Source: Lotus japonicus | Taxonomy: Eukaryota; Streptophyta; Magnoliopsida; Fabales; Fabaceae | Assembly (NCBI RefSeq): GCF_012489685.1 | Contig: NC_080042.1 | Coordinates: forward strand, 82,026,983 to 82,090,982 | Reading direction: 5' to 3' | Length of the DNA stretch: 64,000 nt | Part shown: in pieces, positions 1-11,866 of the stretch | Layout: the number at the start of each line of letters is the position of its first letter | Position numbering within the stretch: the first letter of the stretch is position 1 | Position numbers and translations under genes: made by a program | The notes under the pieces: model-generated | The model's input: the letters and a program-made list of their open reading frames with translations, nothing else | The model's database searches: none | Told to the model about the DNA's origin: nothing

Positions 1-212
1 ATTCTAACTGAAATTGAACACTTAAAACTAGAATTCCCATTTTAATATTTACATGATTTGTGTAAATGGAGTTATGGATGATTTGTGTAAATGGAATTAT
101 AGATGGCATACAGAAGCTGAAGCTGGCAACAAATTGGTAGGATGTCTGGTTTTCTTGTGAGAATTCCTACATTTTTATTTAATTACTGAGTTATTTTCCA
201 TTTTTTTAATAA

Positions 213-404
213 AAATAAAAATTAACACCTGGCCTCATTAATCCCATGTGGCATTGCCACATGGGCCACCGGAGCTCCGGCGTTGACCCAGAGCTCCGGA
301 GGGATGAAAACCAAATTTTGTGGCAAAGGTTAGGGACTAAAACCCACCTTTGCTCCGGCGAGGGACTAAAACCAAGCATTTGGTAAAGGTTAAGGACCAA
401 AAAC
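213..404. repeat. GC-rich repeat fragment, probable transposon end
   Basis: This stretch is much richer in G and C than its surroundings and carries repeated phrases such as GGGACTAAAAC and AAAGGTTA plus the palindromic GAGCTCCGG core. Phrases of this kind are common in the terminal parts of legume DNA transposons. No second terminus is visible, so it is either truncated or cut off by the window edge. It abuts the 3' end of the RPA70 pseudogene at about 405. The first 200 bases of the window hold nothing recognisable. Confidence 0.4.
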
Positions 405-1255
405 TTATTTAAGCCTAAAAATAAACTCAATACGGTCTTGCCAAATTCCAAAATCCTCCAAATTGTTGGTTTTGAGCACCCCATATCTTCCTTGCATTTC
501 ATTACCACTTTCATAAGCCGGCGGCGCTGCACTGTAACGAGGGCAGTCACTTGCCCAGTGACAAGTTTGATAGCATTTTAAAGCATTCACTAGAGGCAAC
601 ACCTGCATTTGCACTATTGTTGAAAGGCTGCGTGGGTGCTGTATTTCTGGGTGCTGGCTTAGGCACTCCAATCAAGTCACATTTGTCCATTAAAATATCT
701 AGATCAATGATGACAATAATCATGTTTATACATAATTAGCCACCAAAATCATCATTCAATCAACATATTCTCAATAGTAAAAATTTCCAAAAGAAATAAT
801 AACTCATCCTTTACGCATTCAAATTCACAAGTGTTCAAAATCGCGCGAAGATGAACTCACATGCGATTTGCAACATGGTAGCAAGAGCTTAACAATGGAG
901 CCTATTTGCAACTTTCCAGAATGGACCAAGTCGTTCTTGTGAGGGGCGAGCATCCCTTGCTGATAGAGGAAACCGTCGGAGACGACAACGCGGTACCTCC
1001 TGAGGGATCTGTTCCCCTGTATCTGCTTCAAGTCGATAACTTGCAGCACAGGCAATTGCTCGGAAGTGAAATTGTCAGTGCACATACTGGTTATCGCCCC
1101 TTCTGTCAAATTCACAACAGCCATTGTAATCGAAACCCTAACGAATTGATGTGGAAGTTGAGAGTGAAAGAAAGGGGTTAGAGAGAGAGAGAGAGAGAGA
1201 ATTTGAAACCCTAGAAGGTTAGAGTGATGGAACTGGAAACAAATTTAAAGGCGCC
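405..1255 (-). pseudogene. truncated tandem copy of RPA70 (RPA1-like)
   Basis: This is a broken copy of the intact RPA70 gene at 2480-5674, in the same orientation. Homology runs from promoter (the shared GGCGCC core at 1250-1255) through the RPA1N first exon (ATG at 1124, splice donor at 860/859), the intron, the start of exon 2 (about 739 downward), then directly into the last zinc knuckle, the C-terminus and the 3' UTR (to about 405). About 2 kb encoding the linker, the three OB-folds and the zinc ribbon is missing; the remaining body joins the linker start to one C-terminal CCHC-type knuckle whose spacing is kept. Exon 1 shifts frame near its end after GSIVKL, so its length is 264 rather than 281 nt. 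The acceptor AG of the intact gene is changed to AT at about 731. A small RPA1N-knuckle protein is therefore unlikely without different splicing. I call it a pseudogene. Confidence 0.85.
1176..1200. repeat. (GA)n microsatellite
   Basis: A run of GA dinucleotides sits in the 5' leader region of the RPA70 pseudogene. The intact gene has only a short GA run at the matching place (about 5777-5785), so the repeat expanded after the duplication. Confidence 0.9.
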
Positions 1256-1260
1256 ATAAT

Positions 1261-2460
1261 TTTCGTTTTAAAAAAAAACCGTCAAATCAGTTAGATATAA
1301 TATTAAGCAAACAAAATATTAATTTAATCTATCTATAAATGACACAGTTTTAGGATGAATCTAGGGGTAGTTTTGTCAAGTGTCATATGAAGAGGAAACA
1401 AATGATGCTCACGATTTGCTTAAGAAGTGTAAAATCGGATCCTGCCATTTGAACACTCTCAGACCAGATTCAAACTTTTTTTAAAATAAAATCAGGAAAA
1501 GAAAATGTGCACTGTAATGGGGGGGGGCAGCTCTCTAACATCTTTAACCAACTTTAACAAGCAACATTTTTAGCCTTCTTGCTTCCTTTCTCCATTTTTA
1601 TATGATGATATGACTTTTGAAATACAACATGAAAAATCATTTTTCAGTTTGATCGAAGCTTGACTTTGATAGTGGTTGTTATAAAAGCTTATTGCTTTGG
1701 CAAATGTTACATATGAGTGGGCAAAAATATATTTTTTAGAGTGCATACGATGCAAGAGCCTCATATGTATATGTTGATTTTCTAATCAAGAAAATGAGGA
1801 AAACAAATGCGAAGAATTCTGTGATTATGTAAGGGTTATGGGAAGAGGTGGCAATGCCACTATATTAGGCTTTCCTAAATAGAGCAATCCAAAATTCAGG
1901 GGAAAAAAGCCTTTGTAAAGATCAAATTACAATTTTTAATGTTACTGTTAAACCTGGATAATCTCGAACATTTGTTTGTTAAAACTCAATGGTGCTTAAT
2001 GGATCTTTAACCCCTGCGCACTCCCCATAGTTTTTTCATTGACAAATGTATATTTGGATACACGATAAGAAAAAATAGTGAGCTAAAATTATGGTGGACA
2101 AAAGCAATCTCTCTTTTGTTTTAGTCCACCATAATTTTATGCACAAAACAACCTGTGTGTGTTTGGATATCAACCAAACCTCACTCAAACTACATGAAAA
2201 AATCCAGCTTTCCAAAGACAAATGCGAAAAACGACATGGAGTACCATTAATGACCAAAGGAACGTAACTTAAAAACAAACACATTCTTAATCAAGAGGCT
2301 TTTCAAGGCTCTTTTTTGTACCATGGCAGCATCGAGAAATGCCACATCAGTAGCACATAAATATGACAACTATATTTACACACTTAACCGTTTAGACAAA
2401 ACTGATCATGTAGAAAGACTTGACTTGAAACAAAATGACAACAACTTAAAAATAAACTCA
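1261..2460. other. intergenic, no gene seen
   Basis: AT-rich spacer between the RPA70 pseudogene promoter and the 3' end of the intact RPA70 gene. Short open frames here have no recognisable domain. The only structure seen is an inverted repeat at about 2084-2139. The 3' UTR of RPA70 probably occupies roughly 2300-2479. Confidence 0.6.
2084..2139. repeat. short hairpin (inverted repeat)
   Basis: The arms AATTATGGTGGAC and GTCCACCATAATT are perfect complements and the pairing continues outward; a loop of about 24 bases separates them. It may be a tiny MITE or a chance foldback. No target duplication was identified with certainty. Confidence 0.6.
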
Positions 2461-2479
2461 AGCACGGTCTTGCCAAATT

Positions 2480-5400
2480 TCAATACCCTCCAAATTGTTG
2501 CTTTTGAGCAACCCCATATCTTCCTTGCATTACATTACCACTTCCATAAGCCGGCGGTGCTGCACTCAAACCAGGACAGTCTCTTGCCCAGTGGCCAGGT
2601 TGACGACACTTAAAACATTCACCAGAGCCACCACCTGATCCAGCAGTCTCTTGCCCATTACCGCTTCCATAAGCCGGCGGTGCTGCACTAAAACCAGGAC
2701 AGTCTCTTGCCCAGTGACCAGTTTGATGGCATTTATAGCATTCACCAGAGGCGACACTTGATCCAGCAGATACCCTGCTATTTGCGAAGGTTCCTCCTCC
2801 CACAGCCTGTCCAGGTTGACTTCTGAGATTCACACATTGAGCAGAGCTATGACCAGAGCCTCCACAATTGTTACATGACATGTATGAGCCAGTAGCAGCC
2901 CCTGGAGAAGCAAAGGAACTGTTATATTGGTTTCCACTCTGCCCCATTTGGTTTCCTGGCATCCCATAATCTCTGCTAGCAGGAGTGTTGCTCCTCATAG
3001 GGGTATAAACTGGTACCATAGCTTGTCCAGTTTCAACACTCAACAGTCCAGTATTATTGGTGACAGAGTTAGTAGTCACACCTTCTGCTTTCTCAGACTT
3101 AAATTTATCAATCAATTCCAAGAGAAATCTAGATTCAGATGCGAAGTTTACCTTCTCGGCTTTTACAACAGTTGACTTCACACGTTGTTCATCACTCCAA
3201 GTTTCCTCCTTTACTTTTAACTTGAATACATATTTAGTGAAGAGAACCTTACGGATGATTTCTGCAAATCCTTCATCATCTTGTTCATCAAATTTCAGAT
3301 GATACAGATCTTTCGCAGGCATACCCAAGATCTCCTCACCACCCTCCTGGAAAGCAGTCACCCATGTTACGCCAGTGTGATCCTGTATCTGTAATTGCAG
3401 AATGTACCTATAATCACAAGCATCAGTAGACTTATCACACCTGTCACAGTGCCATTTCCCATCTCCATTATTGGTAACCTTCTTGTTACATTGTCTATCC
3501 CCAATCATGATAGGACAAGCTGTGTAGCAGAAATTATCAACTTTAATGAATGAAACACTTGCACAGACAGATATCCAATCAGGTTTCTCTGAAGTCCCTA
3601 ACTTCTCATCCTTAATCTGGGATATAACCTTCCGCACATCAGTTTTACCAGCACTAGAAGTTTCTCTGGAAATAGAGAGACTTGGGACATTCTTCCCTTC
3701 ATTGTCATACCATTGTCTCAGTGTAAAAGCCTCTGCAAAATCAGGTTCTACAAATAGCTGGCTAGTGGCTATGGTGCCGACAGACTTCCCGTTGAAATCA
3801 TTTACTCTGGCAGCTTTTACTGCCAAAACTGGAAAAGCCCCAGAGTCACAAATACTTTGCAGTGTTTGTCCTTCAGTGTTGCAAAAATTACCCCATAAGG
3901 TCAATTCAGCACTTCGGCCAGACATGTCTTTCAACTTGAGAGTTCTCTTCTGTGTTTCAGTGCCATTTTTTCTCATGATCGAACCTGTAGGACTAATAGA
4001 GGTCACCACAGCAATCACATCCACAATGCTGTTGTTTTCCATACTCTCGATATCGCTTATGGGACGAAAATTAAATGTCTGCTTTGGAATTAAGTTATCA
4101 TCCTCGAGGCACGGCTGTATAACTGATGTGATGTCAAGGGTTAGCTCTTGATCATTACGAAGGTGATTGAATTGCTTTTGAGCTGGCTTTACACTTCCCC
4201 TGGATATCAGATAGACATTGCCAGCTTCAATTGCATTATAGAACTGATCAGCCACAGCATTAAAGCAAGTTGCCCGAATTTCTCCCCCATCAGAATCCAG
4301 AAGATCAAAAGAAAACACTTTTCCCTCACCTCGAGCATTATGATAGGCCCTCAGTTCTCCCTTAGCGGTTACTCTGGCTTTAATTGTCCACATATTCTGG
4401 TATGGATTCAATGCAGCTATCGGAATTATCCGGGGGGGAGCTTCATTTCTTCCTATAGGCCCTCTGTTAGTGTACATTGGAGATGGCTGTCGGTACATAG
4501 GCTGAGGTGTACGAGCATAAGAATTTGGCACCGGCCTTGAAGCCTCATATTGTTGGGGATTACGAAAACCTGTGTTCTGATCACCGTAAGATCCACCGTG
4601 TGTTGTTGATCTCGGCAAACTGGCTCCAGACTCTACTTTAGGATAAGCAGGAGGGGCATTAGATGCACCAAATCTTGCAGAGTCAGAACTGCTAGAATAA
4701 ACACTGCTAGCAGCAGCAGTGGCATTAGATGCACCAAATCTTGCAGAGTCAGAACTGCTAGAATAAACACTGCTAGCAGCAGCAGTGGCATTAGATGCAC
4801 CAAATCTTGCAGGGTCAGAACTGCTAGAATAAACATTAGTAGCAGGAGGGTTCACTTTCGGATGATCCAGAGAAGGCCCAACAGGACTTGTCCGAGCAGT
4901 CACGCCACCTGCATTTGCACTATTATTGAAAGGCTGCGAGTTCCCAGAGGTAACTCCTGATTGACCGGTAGCAGATTGTGCGCGCGCCCCATTTCTGGGT
5001 GCTGGCTTAGGCTCTCCAATCAGGTCACATTTGTCCATTATAATCTCTAGATCAATGATGATAATAATCCTGTTTAAAAATAATTACACACCAAAATCAA
5101 CAGCCAAACAATATTAACATTTCCTCTCAATGGGCAACAATATGCAACAAAAAGCATTCACCTAGTGAGTAATACTATAAACCAACACAATATCAATTTA
5201 CAAACTCCAACTACTATATAATATAATAGCCACCCAATTTCCAGATATAAAAAAACTCGTCATCGACGCGTTGACGCATTCAAATTCACAAGATTTCAAA
5301 ATCACAAACATGAAACAGTGAAAATCTCTAATCTCTAATTTCATTAACTCAAATCACAAAAACTAACAAAAGAAAATGCGAAGATGAACTCACATGCGAT

Positions 5401-5674
5401 CCCCGACATGGTTACACGCGAACTGAGTGAGCCTAACAATGGAGCCTTTTTGCAACTTTCCAGAATCAACCAACTCGTTCCTCTGAGTGGCGAGCATCCC
5501 TTGCTGGTAGAGAAAACCGTCGGAGACGACAACGCGATAGCGCTTAGTGGCGTTGTTCTGCTGCGTCTGCACGTGCTTCAAGTCGATAATTTGCAGCACC
5601 GGTTGCAATTGGTCGGAAGTGACACCGTCAGTGCACATAGCCATTATCGCACCTTCAGTCAGATTCACAGCCAT
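2480..5674 (-). CDS. RPA1: Replication protein A 70 kDa DNA-binding subunit, zinc-knuckle type (RPA1C/RPA1E-like)
   Basis: Large subunit of the RPA heterotrimer, which binds single-stranded DNA in replication, recombination and repair in the nucleus. Two exons: 5674-5394 and 5069-2480, giving 956 aa. The splice joins CGCAT|GTGAGT to AACAG|GATT and restores the conserved run of isoleucines. Order of parts: RPA1N OB-fold (about 1-104), low-complexity linker with three 22-aa repeats (about 170-240), OB-folds A and B, OB-fold C with a C4 zinc ribbon (C-x8-C-x13-C-x2-C), then three C-terminal zinc knuckles CNNC...HSSAQC, CYKC...HWARDC and CFKC...HWARDC. In Arabidopsis, C-terminal zinc knuckles mark the RPA1C/RPA1E branch linked to DNA repair and meiosis; assignment to that branch is inference. 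A broken tandem copy lies downstream at 405-1255. Confidence 0.93.
4655..4848 (-). repeat. 66-bp tandem repeat inside RPA70 linker
   Basis: Three in-frame copies of a 66-bp unit start at about 4661, 4727 and 4793. Each encodes 22 residues containing YSSSSDSARFGASNA. The first two copies differ by almost nothing, so the expansion is recent. It lengthens the flexible linker between RPA1N and OB-fold A without breaking the frame. Confidence 0.9.
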
Positions 5675-5836
5675 TGCAATCGCTTGATTTCTTTCCGATT
5701 TCTGCGAAATTCAGCGATTGATAGAGAGAACCCCTAACGAATTGAACGAATCGGTGGAAGAAAAGGGGGTTACAGTGAGAGAGAGAAGTTGAAACCCTAG
5801 AAAGTGAGAGTGAGGGGTGGAAACAAATTTAAAGAA

Positions 5837-5842
5837 GGCGCC
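5837..5842 (-). promoter_or_regulatory. conserved GGCGCC promoter core (possible E2F-like site)
   Basis: The hexamer lies about 165 bp upstream of the RPA70 start codon, next to the sequence AAACAAATTTAAAG. The same block is kept in the pseudogene promoter (1250-1255). Replication genes are commonly E2F targets, but the match to the E2F consensus TTTSSCGC is imperfect, so the role is a guess. Confidence 0.3.
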
Positions 5843-6117
5843 ATTATTGGGTCCGTTTCGTGAACCGCGAATTGCGAAAGTGAAATTAATTGCGGAATAG
5901 ACGAAAAGGGTATTGGAGATTTTTGGAATTCCAAAAGTGTCCCTTTGAGACTTCCTTAGGAAGTTGCACGAGTCCAATGTCTTTCTTTATACTCTTTCGT
6001 TCGACTTATTATTAAAAAAAATTAAATAAAATATCATAAATAGTAGTATATTCTAATTTTCCCAACTCAACAAAATAATTAGTAGTGTATTGACTGTATT
6101 CTACAATGGAAAAAACT

Positions 6118-6836
6118 TATATACAGTTGCTTAGGTACAGTTTGTACTGTTTGCCAATAAAAATATGACATGTGTAAATTTTTTCCACATCAGATTCAAC
6201 AAAATTCCACCCACCCACCCACCCCACTTCATCTTCTTCCTTACATTCACGTTGAACTTGTTGTATCCACCCAAACTAGCAGCCCCAGACCATCAATTTA
6301 GATCTGATTCCACATCAAATTGATATTGTCCAAAAGCCAAACCCACCCTTTTCAATTTAGCCACCACAACCAATTTCACATCTGATTTAACAACACCAAA
6401 AATCTAAAGCTCACCCAAATTCAGGTTGGGAAGACGGTGGTGACCACGCGGTTTCCAATTCCCACCGGCGACATGAGCAGAGATCTGGGATAGGGGTGCT
6501 CGAGGCACGGCGTGACGGTGCGCCAGTCACCTCACGGTTGAGGTCACCGGAACCTTGACGGCAAGGCGGAGATCGGGCCCAGACGAGGTTGAGGCGGCGA
6601 AGGAAGGAAGGACTCACACAAGGGAGGGGACGATGGTCGCCCTTGGTGCGGTGGGGCTCCATTTATGCGGTTCTGAATTGTTCACTGTGAAGGAGATGGT
6701 GGTTTAGGAGGTGAGAGGAAGAAGATGGAGTGGGGTGGGTGGGTGGAATTTTGTTGAATCTGATGTGGAAAAAAATACACATGTCATATTTTAATTGGCA
6801 AACAGTACAAACTGCACCTAAGCAACTGTATCTATG
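6118..6836. mobile_element. long-TIR DNA transposon (non-autonomous, MULE-like)
   Basis: Inverted repeats of roughly 120 bp begin with ACAGTTGCTTAGG (left) and end with CCTAAGCAACTGT (right). They share blocks such as TGTTTGCCAAT and CACATCAGATTCAACAAAA. The interior (about 6400-6660) is far more GC-rich than either arm and contains an 83-codon open frame on the minus strand with no recognised domain. Long TIRs around foreign GC-rich sequence suggest a Pack-MULE-like element. A 9-bp target duplication could not be seen with confidence. Confidence 0.75.
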
Positions 6837-7010
6837 TTTTGCCTTTCTAAAATTTACGAATTTATTATTTATATTGATGAATAATTATTTTTTTCTTCTA
6901 CGCAATTAATATGTCATGTTCTACCTCTCATTTTGTTGGGTATGGGGACTCTGTTGTTCACAAAAAAATAAGAAATAACATTTAGGCTCGTTTTGGTATG
7001 TTGTATAATA

Positions 7011-7046
7011 CTAGTATAGATCATGTTTGTCCGTGCGATGTACGGA
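7011..7046 (-). mobile_element. Helitron 3' terminus (minus orientation)
   Basis: Read on the minus strand, a 7-bp hairpin (7046-7030, loop ATC, one G-T pair) is followed about 15 bases later by CTAG and then a host T. This matches the Helitron 3' end (hairpin, then CTRR, inserted before T). The body would run rightward from here. Its 5' TC end is not located. Confidence 0.6.
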
Positions 7047-7214
7047 TACATTTTTATGAACTCAACTGTTAATTATAATTATTGGGTAATTATTATCTTA
7101 TGTTTATGTTTAAATGTTCTATCTCTTATATTTATGAATTAGATTAGTTATAAATGTTAACTGTGTTTAACCTCGTCAATGTGTTCTTTGGCGCAAACAC
7201 CATGAGAGTTTTTT

Positions 7215-7387
7215 GGGTTTGGATCCTCTCATGTGTAAAAAAACTTGAGAGTGTCAAGTTTCATCATCTCACCATTAATTTAATTTTATTTTATTTTTCA
7301 TTTATTATCTACACAAAAGTTAATGATGAGATGGTAACTAAAACTTGACACTCTCAAGTTTTTTTACACTTGAGAGGATCCCGGCTC
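7215..7387. mobile_element. 173-bp MITE with 9-bp target duplication
   Basis: Terminal arms of about 55 bp are inverted copies; both contain GGATCCTCTCA near the outside and AAAAAAACTTGAGAGTGTCA inside. The element is flanked on both sides by GAGTTTTTT (7206-7214 and 7388-7396), a 9-bp duplication typical of Mutator-like elements. The outermost six bases of the two arms match poorly. Confidence 0.75.
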
Positions 7388-7867
7388 GAGTTTTTTATAC
7401 TGTAACGTAAAAAACAATCTATATATATATATATATATGTAAAGCACACTTGAGTTTTTGCATTAAATACATAAGCCAAACTCAAGTGTTGCATATTAAA
7501 AGCATCCAAACAAAAAACATTGTAATAAATCTATTAAACAATAATTAAATTAAAATTGAAAAAAATTTATATTGTCAAAAACTATTAAACTATTTACATT
7601 AAATAAAAACATTCATAAACTTAAAATTTACTTGAGTTTTGTCTTTCACGATTTTTTTTTCGTAAACAAAATATATTATTGAATGATAAAAAAAAACATG
7701 AGAACAAGCTCTCTCATGATATGAGTCGAAACCAAACCAAATACAAAAAAAACATGCAATATCTCAACCTCTAATGTATTGTATTTCACAAATATTAAAA
7801 ATTAAATTCAATAAAAAAATAATATTTATTAACAAAAATTTAGATAAAATAGTTTTAAAATTAAAAA

Positions 7868-8392
7868 GGCTAAAAAGCACTTTTGGCCCCTGATGTTTCA
7901 AGTTTTTGCAAATTATGCCCCTACTCTATTTTTGTCGATGTTTCTACCCCTCATGTTTTTAAACAGTGCACCGTCTACCCCTCCGTCACTCAGACACGTT
8001 AAAAAACTAACGGAATGAGCTGATTTGTCTTTTTTTTTTATATTATTTGGATCTGTCACATGAAAATTACAAGTGAAATTGGAAAAATTGGGCATGAGAG
8101 ATTCAAACTCAAGACCTGTAAGTAGCAAAACATGCATTTAACAAGTTCAGTTACATACATAATTGATATATACATCAAGCAAATTTAATTGATATCATTT
8201 CCTTGATCATCATCAACTTCATATACTCATCTTCATCTCTCCAATCCACTCAGGAACCTCTCCTGAGAAAGCCTGAGTGACGGAGGGGTAGACGGTGCAC
8301 TGTTTGAAAACATGAGGGGTAGAAACGTCAACAAAAATAGAATAGGGGCATAATTTGCACAAACTTAAAACATCAGGGGCCAAAAGTGCTTT
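7868..8392. mobile_element. long-TIR non-autonomous DNA transposon
   Basis: The left arm (about 7868-7995) starts AAAAGCACTTTTGGCCCCTG and the right arm (about 8272-8392) is its reverse complement. The arms are about 120 bp with few mismatches and enclose about 275 bp of unrelated AT-rich DNA. No coding domain is visible. The superfamily is probably Mutator-like by TIR length; the target duplication is unclear. Confidence 0.75.
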
Positions 8393-9310
8393 TTATATGT
8401 AAATGAGACTTGAGTTTTACATTAAATACATTATATAAACCATAAAACTCTCATACCTTTGTAATAATATATTAAAAAATAATTAAAAACTGAAAAATTT
8501 GTATTGTAAAAAAATATTCAACCACTTATATTAATAAACAACATTCATCAACTTAAAATTTACTTTAAAAAAACACTAAAATTATCTTAAGTTTTGTATT
8601 TGACAAATATTAAAAATTAAAATTATTTAATAACAAATAATATGGATCAAATATGTTAAAATTCAAAAATGTCGTTAAAAGGTATTTAATTACTTGAGGA
8701 AGCATAATAGAGAAAAATAACAATAGCCAAAGTCGAAAAAATGTTTGTTGTGAGCGGTCTGACCTATCAACTTAACGTGATTGTAGACCCTCAATGTATT
8801 AGTCTCATGACTGTCGGATGTGAGAAAACATTCGCAAACCAAATAAGTTGAAAAAAACTAAATTTATAAGGTAATATTTTAGGCAATTTTTTGTCAAAAT
8901 GCTATTTAAGTTATCACTTATTATAATTCAAAAAGTTGAAATTAATTTATTCTTCTTGGTCTTGACATGTCACAGTAAATGACTTTATAGGTAAAAAGTA
9001 TAAAAAATGATATCAAAACTCATTTCATGACATTAAACACTTATTACTTAACATTTTTTACGTAGTTTAAATACTTAAAATAAACTTAATAATTTTTCAT
9101 ATTATTAAATAAATAAAAATTTAAATTGTTAAAATTATTTTTATGCTAATAATTAAATTTGAATAATATTAATTATTTATACAAAAATAACTATAATAAT
9201 ATTTATTGAAATGTCTTAACACAAATTTTTTTATTTATAAAAAAAATATTCTTATTTTTATTTGGTTAAACTATAATAATTTTTAGATAATGTTAAAAAA
9301 TATTGTAAGT
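8393..9310. other. AT-rich non-coding sequence with a degenerate direct repeat
   Basis: No gene seen. The stretch at about 8395-8620 resembles 7440-7650: both carry ACTTGAGTTTT, ATTAAATACAT, CTTAAAATTTACTT and TTGACAAATATTAAAAATTA-like blocks in the same order. This suggests two diverged copies of one repeat, separated by the 7868-8392 insertion. Confidence 0.5.
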
Positions 9311-9312
9311 AA

Positions 9313-9342
9313 ACCTGTGCAACGCACGGGTATAATATCTAG
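9313..9342 (+). mobile_element. Helitron 3' terminus (plus orientation)
   Basis: An 8-bp stem (ACCTGTGC / GCACGGGT, loop AAC) is followed nine bases later by CTAG at 9339-9342 and then a host T. This is the standard Helitron 3' structure. The body lies to the left. Its 5' TC end and any RepHel coding sequence are not visible. Confidence 0.65.
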
Positions 9343-10081
9343 TTGAAATAGTATTTGACAACCCCTATATTTCATTGAAGTTATTGTTTTCATAAGATAC
9401 AAAACAATTTAGAAGGTTGACCTCCTATCGACTTGTTCTTTATCCCATTTTTTACTGTAACAAATGTGATAATAACTAAATATGTAATAGATGTTGCTCA
9501 AATGTTGTTCAATTGAAATAGTATTTGACATTAATGTAAGAAATTAATTAAATCAGAAACACTACTTGTTGTAGAGATTATCAAAGCTCATGAGGAATCT
9601 GCTTGGTAACAACTTCAGAAGCTAAAAAGGCATAGTACCTTTTTTCGCTAGTTTCTTTACCAATTTCTTGTTTTTGTTTATGTTTCAAGGCTTCAACATC
9701 CATCCGGTGGTCTAGCCCTTTCTTCTCAGCCTGCATACGGAAGAATAAAGCAATTGAAATTAACCCAGCAAAAAGGGAAAGGAAACACTTGAATGGCAGT
9801 TGTCAAAAATTGTCCAAAGCACACAAATAAAATTGACACTGTTTATACTTTATAGTCATTAGTTGAAAATAATAATAATCAAAGAGCAAAACTTCTGGAA
9901 CATATTAACTTAAGAGAAACAACTGAAAAGCCATAAGGTAATTCAAGACTGGTGAAAGAACATAATCAAAATCAATGCAAGCCCAACAAATTGATTAGTT
10001 GACTTGACTCACTATTTCATCCATGTGGCTTTCCTCATAGCTCTTTGAAAACAACTCTTAAGGAGTATATTTCAACTCTGC

Positions 10082-10255
10082 ATAGCATAATATATGAAAA
10101 TCAACTAATGCCATAAACAGAAATCACTCATAAATAAATGAAAAAATATAAAACAAAGAAAAAGCCATGATAAGTGCATACATTCCCAGTGAAGCTTCTG
10201 GTTTATCAATATCAGCAGCATCAAGAACCATGAGGGCATCCCACACCTGTTTATT
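10082..10255. repeat. direct repeat, copy 1 (with exon-like segment)
   Basis: About 170 bp shared with 11867-12035, starting at GCATAACATAATATATG-like sequence and running through AAACAAAGAAAAAGCCATGA and the exon-like block. The copies differ by a modest number of substitutions and small indels. The second copy has lost the possible GT at the end of the exon-like block (GTATGC to GGATGC). Confidence 0.75.
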
Positions 10256-11866
10256 AGATAAGAACAAATTCATCAAGTCTAAAGATTTGGAACACCACAC
10301 ATAATTATAAACAAAACTGAAGCAGCATATGTATTTAATTCTTTCATTAGATTCTGTCCAAATCATGTGAACAGTAACCATTGTTACACAACTTCTCCAA
10401 CTGCTATACATGAAAATTAATCTTTTTTTTATATATAATGAGTGATGCACAGGTTGAAAGTTGAATCAGCAAACCGAAAAAGACTGAATGAATCGTACAA
10501 ATAAAATTGAAATAGAAGTATACAACTCCTGTCGTAAAATAGAAACTTAGAAAACTAAACCACCTAAGGCTAAAAGCTAATAATCTTTATGATGATCAAG
10601 CTTCCCCGTTATAACTTTTACTTGACAGGGCTCAGTATATCACACTGCTTAGATTTGTATGAGAAAGAAGAGAGTAAGCAGAGGGGCAGAAAGGCAGTGC
10701 CTAATATCAAGGACATATGCAACTCAGTCTATAATACATGTTTGAAGTATAAGGAGATAAGTAGTTAAGATTATGAAAAATAACCTGCCATCAACCCAGG
10801 AGCACCCCAGTTGAAGTCAGAACCACTCTGTCTAAAACGATTTTTAAAGGGCAAAGCATTGCAGCAACAACTTTCACAGAAGATGCTTCAACTTCTATCT
10901 GAAACAAAAATGGTTCTCATGAGTTAGGTCAGCAAACTGCTAAGATGAAGCAAAGACAATTATACACAATTGAAGTATACCTCTTCTTTGCTAGCAGGTA
11001 CAGGTACAGTATGGTGTGAAGCGTGGAACATGCTAAAATGGTACATACTCGAGTTCTGAAACCAGATTGCTAATTGAAACACATGTAAGAATGCCAATAA
11101 ACTAAAAGGCAAGACAAAGAGAAGGTTAAAGAAACACAAAAAGGTTGTAATATACATACCAGTTACTAAATAAGAACTCTATTATCATTTTCAAGGTAAA
11201 AGTTGAGCCAACTACAACTTACCTTTCTCAAAGTGAGAACTAATTTTTTTTGGACAGCCTCCTTGCATCATGCAAACCAAGCATGCGTTATATGCACACA
11301 CATGAAGTAATGGAAAATCAGGCTAGAGAAGATAAACACAAGAAAGAGTGGCATGTGAAGGTGAAGATATAATGATCATCATCATTGACAAAAGTAGTAT
11401 AATATTCCTTGTTTATCAAGAGAGCAAAAGAAAAATTTAATAGTTTTAAAACACAAGTTTCAAAATGACACACTGCATTCCTCGAATCTTCAGAGTCACA
11501 ACAAGTGATCTTTATTTTTTTTTTCCTTGTGTCTACTCTAAACAGAACAATTTTCATCAAGATTGATTGAGATTTGTCTTTTATGCATACTATTATAAGA
11601 AACCATTTGTTCAGTGGTAAATTTGAAGAAAAAAAAGAGAATTTGAGGACTGAATCTCCCAGACCCAAAATAGTAGAAAAGAGAAAGAAAAAAATATGAA
11701 AGGCAGTGTCCTCCATTGATGATTTTTTGGCAAAGAAAAGGATTGTTGGTGATTCAGATTATGAAACTTCAAGGATGTTCAAAGAAGGAAAATGATATAT
11801 TTCTAAAACATGAAGTGGGTATTTTTAAACTTGATGTACTGAAATTAATTGAAAATTCAACTCTGC

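Noticed and set aside
3057..4540. Several plus-strand open frames of 80-200 codons
   Set aside because: They are antisense to RPA70 exon 2 and show no domain.
7011..7046. GC-rich hairpin as a transcription terminator
   Set aside because: This is a eukaryotic genome and the hairpin with CTAG fits a Helitron end better.
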